NCBI GenBank assembly: GCA_902783095.1 | Contig: CACZPX010000059.1 | Location: forward strand, 1-9,640 | Origin: an uncultured Lachnospiraceae bacterium | Lineage (GTDB): Bacteria; Bacillota; Clostridia; Lachnospirales; Lachnospiraceae | Reading direction: 5' to 3' | DNA: 9,640 nucleotides | Shown here: positions 5,882-9,640 of the stretch, piece after piece | How positions within the stretch are numbered: position 1 is the stretch's first letter | Layout: each line of letters opens with the position of its first letter | Translations under genes and position numbers: made by a program | Notes under the pieces: generated by a model | The model's database searches: none | The model's input: only the letters and a program-made list of their open reading frames with translations | What the model was told of the DNA's origin: nothing

Positions 5882-6792
5882 GAAGATTATGGCCGGCAAT
5901 GCTGGCGGTGATCCTGCTGCTGTCCGCCTGCTCCGCAAAGGAGGAGCGGCCGGAAGGCGCGGTCTACATCTATTACCAGAACCTGCAGGGCAACGCGCTG
6001 GTTTCAAAGGACTACGTGCCGCAGGCACAGGAGCCCCGCGACCAGGCGGAGGAACTTCTGACGCAGATGATGACGGCGCCCGATACGGACGTGGTCTCCG
6101 TGCTGGAGGGCCGGTTTACGGTAAACAGCCTGGAACAGACGGGCAGCATCTTAAAGCTCTATCTGGAGGGCGACCGTTCCGTTCTGAATTACAACACCTA
6201 CCTGCTGATGCTTTCGGCGCTCACCCGGACGCTCACACAGCCGGAGGGCGTCGACGCCATTCTGGTCTACATCAACGGAGAGACGGTCACGGACAACAGC
6301 GGCCGTGCCTTTGGCCTGATGCGTCCGGCCCTGTTTGCCAACAACGCGGGCCAGGACGAAGACGATTACCGCGTTTCCGAGATCCGGCTGTTCTTTGCCA
6401 ACGAGAGCGGGACGCGGCTGACCGAAGTCACCAAGACCGTACGGGACAGCAACAACGTGCAGCCGGAACGTACCGTGATGCGCGAACTGATCGCCGGGCC
6501 GTCTTCGCCGAAGGCCTACGCGGTGGTCCCGCAGGGCGTTTCCGTGCTCTCGGTCAACACCAGGGACGGCGTCTGCTACCTGAATCTGGACGACGCGTTC
6601 GTCACCGGCATGGAGGCCGGCAGGGAAACGCTCGCCGTCTACGCCATCGTCAATTCCCTGACGTCGCTGGACGGGATCGATAAAGTGCAGTTCTCTATCA
6701 ACGGGGAGACCAACGTGACGCTGGGCCTGTCCAAGCTGTCGCTGGCCGAACCGTTTGCGTTCAACATCGATATCGTGGAGATCAAAGAGTAA
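5878..6792 (+). CDS. Lipoprotein with two GerMN domains
   Basis: A 304-residue exported lipoprotein. The signal peptide has Arg2-Arg3, a hydrophobic core and the lipobox L15-S16-A17-C18; Cys18 is the expected lipid anchor. Two GerMN-type domains follow: about 27-145 (VYIYYQN ... ILVYINGETV) and about 166-280 (VSEIRLFFANESGTRL ... RTVMRELIAGPS ... DGVCYLNLDDAFV ... VQFSINGE). The second is nearer to consensus. GerMN domains occur in spore protein GerM and in actinobacterial LpqB. LpqB is encoded after mtrA-mtrB and acts on the kinase MtrB from outside; the same gene order here suggests this protein modulates the upstream kinase, an inference only. AAGGAGG at 5862-5868 lies 9 bases before the ATG, which overlaps the kinase stop by 4 bases. 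Confidence 0.87.
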   Translation: MRRLWPAMLAVILLLSACSAKEERPEGAVYIYYQNLQGNALVSKDYVPQAQEPRDQAEELLTQMMTAPDTDVVSVLEGRFTVNSLEQTGSILKLYLEGDRSVLNYNTYLLMLSALTRTLTQPEGVDAILVYINGETVTDNSGRAFGLMRPALFANNAGQDEDDYRVSEIRLFFANESGTRLTEVTKTVRDSNNVQPERTVMRELIAGPSSPKAYAVVPQGVSVLSVNTRDGVCYLNLDDAFVTGMEAGRETLAVYAIVNSLTSLDGIDKVQFSINGETNVTLGLSKLSLAEPFAFNIDIVEIKE

Positions 6793-6799
6793 CCCTTAC

Positions 6800-8791
6800 A
6801 TGAGAAGACCGCTTCTGTGGATCCTTGGGGGCTGGATCCTGGGAGAGCTTTTGGCCGGGTGGCTGGGACTGATAGAAGTTCCGGCCTCTTCGTATTACGC
6901 CGCGGAGCAGACGGAACTTGCGCTGCCGCTTTTGGAGCAGGGGAAGGCCCTGCTGCGGGAGAGCATCCGCCGGCTCAGCGCGGACGCGGAGGAGGACGGC
7001 CTGTTTGCCGCGCTGCTTTTGGGAGACAAGCGCAGCCTGACGGACGACGCGTACGGCCTGCTGAAAAACGGGGGCATCGCGCACATCGTTGCCATCAGCG
7101 GCCTGCACCTTACCCTGATCGCCAACGCGGTGCAGTGGATCTTAAAAAAGCTGCGCCTCTCCAAAAGGGCGGCGGCGCTGGGGGCGGACCTGATCCTTTT
7201 GGGGTACGTGCTGATGATCGGCGGCTCCGTTTCCGCCTGGCGCGCCTTTGTGATGTTTTCCGTCCAGACCGGCGCGGTGTTCTTCGGCAGGACCTACGAC
7301 GCGCCCTCGGCCCTGGGACTTGCGGGACTTCTGATCCTGCTGCGGGATCCGTACTACGTTTACAACGCCGCTTTCCAGCTCTCTTTTGCCGCGGTATACG
7401 CGCTGAGCATCGTGGCGCCGGTGCTGGAGCGGTGGCTGCACGTGTCCAAAAACCGCGTCTTAAAGGCGGTGCTGGCCAGCGCCGCGGTGCAGCTGGTCAC
7501 CTTTCCGCTGATCGCCTATCACTTCTATACGCTGCCGGTGTACGGCCTGCTTTTAAACCTGCTGGCGGTCCCGCCGGTAGGCGCCGCGCTGGCAAGCCTC
7601 GCGGCGGCGGTGCTCGCTGCGCTCGTCTACCTGCCGGGCGGCGTGTTTTTATGCGGACTGGCGCACTACATCTTTCGCGGGATCCTGTGGCTGTGCGCCG
7701 CGGCGGAGCGCCTGCCGGGCGCCAGGTTGGTGACCGGCAGGCCATACGGCTGGCAGCTGGCGCTCTACTGCGCGCTTTTGGCGGCCGCGCTTGTCTGGAT
7801 GAAGAAAAAGACGGGGCGGGAGCAGGCGGAGCCGGCAAAGGCGCGTGCTGAAGACAGTTTGAGTGCCCGGGACGTTCTGCGGCACATACGCCGGTGGCTG
7901 CACCGCCTGTCTGACCGGCGCGGGCGCAGGCTTGCGGCCCGGGTGCTGGAAGTATCTGGAGAAAAGACGCAGCACGCGTTTTATATGCGGCTGCGCAGAG
8001 CAGCCTTCTTCTGCGCGCTGTTTGCGCTGGCCCTGGTCCTGCGGCGGCCGGCGCGCACGCAGACGGCGCTCACCATGCTGGACGTGGGGCAGGGCGACTG
8101 TTTTGTCGTGGAGTTTGCGGGCGGCGGCGCCGTGCTGGTAGACGCCGGCAGCAGTTCCGCGCAGGACGTCGGGAAAAAGGTGATCGTGCCCTATCTGCAG
8201 CAGCAGAGGATCACGCAGGTATACGCCTTGTTTTTAAGCCATCCGGACGCGGACCACATCAACGGAACGGAAGCGCTGCTGAAAGAGCGGACCGTTTCGG
8301 TGGAGCGCGTGGCGGCGTCAAAGATCAGCGCGGACAGCGAGGCCTACGCGGCGCTTGCGCAGACGGCGGGCAAAAACGGCGCGGACTGGCTGTGGCTGGA
8401 GACGGGAGATGTGCTGCGCGTGAAAGAACTGTCGTTTTCCGTGTGGTCCGGAGGGATCAAAGACGGCAATACGAACGACGAATCGATGCTGCTTTTGATG
8501 GAGGGCGGCGGCTTTTCCGCCCTGTTTACGGGAGATATGGAAGCGGAAGCGGAGACTGCCATTGCGGACTGGCCGGACGTCGACGTTTTGAAGGTGCCGC
8601 ACCACGGCTCGGAAACGTCCTGCGGGGAAGCGCTGCTGCAGGGGACCACGCCGCAGCTGGCGCTGATCAGCGCGGGCGCGCGCAATCCCTACGGCCACCC
8701 CCACGCGCAGACCCTGGCGCGGCTGGCCGCTGCCGGCGCGCAGGTGCACTGCACGGCACAGGAGGGGACGGTGACGGTGTTGCTGAAATGA
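6800..8791 (+). CDS. comEC: ComEC/Rec2-family DNA channel lacking the usual N-terminal OB-fold region
   Basis: A 663-residue membrane protein. After one N-terminal helix (about 5-24) and a helical stretch it enters the competence domain: LFAALLLGDK (68-77), IAHIVAISGLH (93-103), then many membrane helices to about 334. A basic cytoplasmic segment (335-400) leads to a helix (401-415) and a metallo-beta-lactamase domain: TMLDVGQGD (425-433), VDAG (447-450), HPDADH (481-486), NDES (559-562), FTGD (576-579), VPHHGS (599-604) and HPH (633-635). ComEC carries single-stranded DNA across the membrane in transformation; the C-terminal domain is the presumed nuclease that degrades one strand. Typical full-length members are about 750-800 residues, and the shortfall is in the DUF4131/OB region. 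The ATG at 6800 is chosen; an in-frame TTG at 6755 lies inside the lipoprotein gene. Only weak AAAGAG precedes it, so coupling to the lipoprotein is likely. Confidence 0.92.
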   Translation: MRRPLLWILGGWILGELLAGWLGLIEVPASSYYAAEQTELALPLLEQGKALLRESIRRLSADAEEDGLFAALLLGDKRSLTDDAYGLLKNGGIAHIVAISGLHLTLIANAVQWILKKLRLSKRAAALGADLILLGYVLMIGGSVSAWRAFVMFSVQTGAVFFGRTYDAPSALGLAGLLILLRDPYYVYNAAFQLSFAAVYALSIVAPVLERWLHVSKNRVLKAVLASAAVQLVTFPLIAYHFYTLPVYGLLLNLLAVPPVGAALASLAAAVLAALVYLPGGVFLCGLAHYIFRGILWLCAAAERLPGARLVTGRPYGWQLALYCALLAAALVWMKKKTGREQAEPAKARAEDSLSARDVLRHIRRWLHRLSDRRGRRLAARVLEVSGEKTQHAFYMRLRRAAFFCALFALALVLRRPARTQTALTMLDVGQGDCFVVEFAGGGAVLVDAGSSSAQDVGKKVIVPYLQQQRITQVYALFLSHPDADHINGTEALLKERTVSVERVAASKISADSEAYAALAQTAGKNGADWLWLETGDVLRVKELSFSVWSGGIKDGNTNDESMLLLMEGGGFSALFTGDMEAEAETAIADWPDVDVLKVPHHGSETSCGEALLQGTTPQLALISAGARNPYGHPHAQTLARLAAAGAQVHCTAQEGTVTVLLK

Positions 8792-8827
8792 AGGGGACGC
8801 CGCTTCCCCGAAAAAGCCTGCTGCATC

Positions 8828-8856
8828 TTGCACAAACCCCGGCCTCTGTGTATGAT
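8828..8856 (+). promoter_or_regulatory. Promoter of the alcohol dehydrogenase gene
   Basis: TTGCAC (8828-8833; TTG conserved), a 17-bp spacer and TATGAT (8851-8856; 5 of 6) lie in the 96-bp gap after comEC. Predicted start is near 8863, leaving about 25 bases to the ATG. No T-rich intrinsic terminator was found for the comEC operon in this gap, so read-through remains possible. Confidence 0.6.
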
Positions 8857-8887
8857 GGGACCAGGAAAATATCAGCGAGGTACGTCC

Positions 8888-9640
8888 ATGAATTCTTTTT
8901 TCTATCGTTTTCCGGTCAGAGTCTATTTCGGTGAGGGCGCCGCGCAGCGCGCGCTTCCCGCAGAGCTTGAAAAGGTCGGCAAAAAGGTGATGCTGGCCTA
9001 CGGCTTCGGTTCCATCAAACGAAACGGCGTCTACGACGAGGTGACCGCGCTCTTAAAGGCGGCGGGCAAGGAGATCGTGGAGTTTCCGGGCATCATGCCC
9101 AACCCCACCTACGCCAAGGCGCTGGAGGGAGCCGCGCTCGCCAAAAAGGAAGGCGTGGACTTTATCCTGGCGGTCGGCGGCGGCTCCGTGCTGGACTGCT
9201 GCAAGGTGATCGCCGCGCAGGCCGGCATGGAAGAGGACATCTGGGACCTGGGACATGACGGGCAGAAGGCGCTGGACCACGGCAGGTTCCTGCCGGCGGG
9301 CTGCGTGCTTACCGCCTTCGGTACCGGCGCGGAGATGAACAACGGCGCCGTGATCACCAATCAGGAAAAGATGATCAAGGACGACGTGTTCGGCGCCTTT
9401 TTCGACTTTGCGGTGCTGGATCCGGTCCATACCATGAGCATGCCCATGCTGCAGGTGATGACGGGCTCCTTTGACACGCTGAGCCACTGCCTGGAGTCCT
9501 ACATGGGCGAGCCGCGGTACGTGAACCTGACGGACGAGATGAACGAGGCCTGTATGCGCAACATCATCCGCAGCATGCGCAAAACGCTGGAGGCGCCGGA
9601 CGATCTGTTCACGCGCAGCGAACTGATCTGGGATTCCGGC
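8888..9640 (+). CDS. Iron-containing alcohol dehydrogenase, BdhA/YqhD-like (3' end outside window)
   Basis: The first 251 codons are present and open to the window end; the family is usually about 385-400 residues. Group III (Fe-dependent) alcohol dehydrogenases interconvert alcohols and aldehydes with NAD(P)H. Visible features are the N-terminal strand RVYFGEGA, the nucleotide-binding YGFGSIKRNGVYD (38-50), GGGSVLDCCK (97-106), TAFGTGAEMN (142-151), and FDTLSHCLESY (195-205), where Asp196 and His200 are the first two metal ligands. The other two histidine ligands would be beyond the window. It looks nearest to butanol dehydrogenase/YqhD-type enzymes, so a role in fermentation or aldehyde reduction is likely; the substrate is unknown. 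GAGGT at 8877-8881 lies 6 bases before the ATG. It has its own promoter and is probably not part of the comEC operon. Confidence 0.9.
   Translation, partial: MNSFFYRFPVRVYFGEGAAQRALPAELEKVGKKVMLAYGFGSIKRNGVYDEVTALLKAAGKEIVEFPGIMPNPTYAKALEGAALAKKEGVDFILAVGGGSVLDCCKVIAAQAGMEEDIWDLGHDGQKALDHGRFLPAGCVLTAFGTGAEMNNGAVITNQEKMIKDDVFGAFFDFAVLDPVHTMSMPMLQVMTGSFDTLSHCLESYMGEPRYVNLTDEMNEACMRNIIRSMRKTLEAPDDLFTRSELIWDSG

Noticed and set aside
6755..6799. Upstream TTG start for comEC, adding 15 residues
   Set aside because: It would lie within the lipoprotein gene without a ribosome binding site. The ATG at 6800 begins with a normal ComEC first helix.
8041..8791. Possible loss of the metal site in the ComEC nuclease domain because the motif is HPDADH, not HxHxDH
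   Set aside because: H-x-D-x-D-H is the common form in ComEC proteins, and the remaining motifs (FTGD, HHGS, HPH) are present, so this is not a sign of degeneration.
8793..8809. Hairpin GGGGA/TCCCC just after comEC as an operon terminator
   Set aside because: The stem has only five pairs and is followed by an A run, not a T run, on the plus strand, so it does not meet the intrinsic terminator pattern.

Overview
The window is GC-rich, tightly packed bacterial DNA. It has canonical AGGAGG-type ribosome binding sites, near-consensus sigma-A-type promoters, an OmpR-family two-component system and a comEA/comEC locus. Together these suggest a Bacillota (Firmicutes) genome, most likely class Clostridia. 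No rRNA, tRNA, CRISPR array, insertion sequence or prophage gene was seen, and the genes share similar codon habits, so nothing points to recent transfer.

Left part (1-2500). Reading leftwards: a fold-type II PLP serine/threonine dehydratase (515-1468), then a small PQ-loop/SemiSWEET-like membrane protein (127-423), which overlaps by one base the start of a lipoprotein gene that runs off the window (1-127). Reading rightwards from the same control region is a uridine phosphorylase (1585-2358). The dehydratase and phosphorylase promoters are back to back and share their -35 DNA. An imperfect inverted repeat is centred on the shared segment and looks like an operator.

Middle (2439-3140). A strong bidirectional terminator separates the phosphorylase from a convergent CYTH-domain (triphosphate tunnel) protein on the minus strand. 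The CYTH gene has no ribosome binding site. An extended -10 box sits immediately before its ATG, which suggests a leaderless transcript.

Right part (3141-8791). Five genes are packed head to tail: ComEA-like DNA receptor, OmpR/WalR-like response regulator, HAMP histidine kinase, lipoprotein with two GerMN domains, and ComEC DNA channel. Junctions are a 0-nt abutment, a 2-nt gap, a 4-nt overlap and a 7-nt gap, so this is almost certainly one operon. A two-component system plus lipoprotein therefore lies inside what is normally the comE DNA-uptake operon. The order regulator-kinase-GerMN lipoprotein recalls MtrA-MtrB-LpqB of actinobacteria. The ComEC appears to lack the usual N-terminal OB-fold (DUF4131) region and carries a long basic loop before its metallo-beta-lactamase domain.

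Right edge (8792-9640). A separate promoter leads into an iron-containing alcohol dehydrogenase that is cut by the window end.

The most interesting points are the regulator-containing comE operon with its OB-less ComEC, the shared operator/promoter between dehydratase and phosphorylase, and the likely leaderless CYTH gene. All functional calls are from motifs read by eye; no database search was possible.
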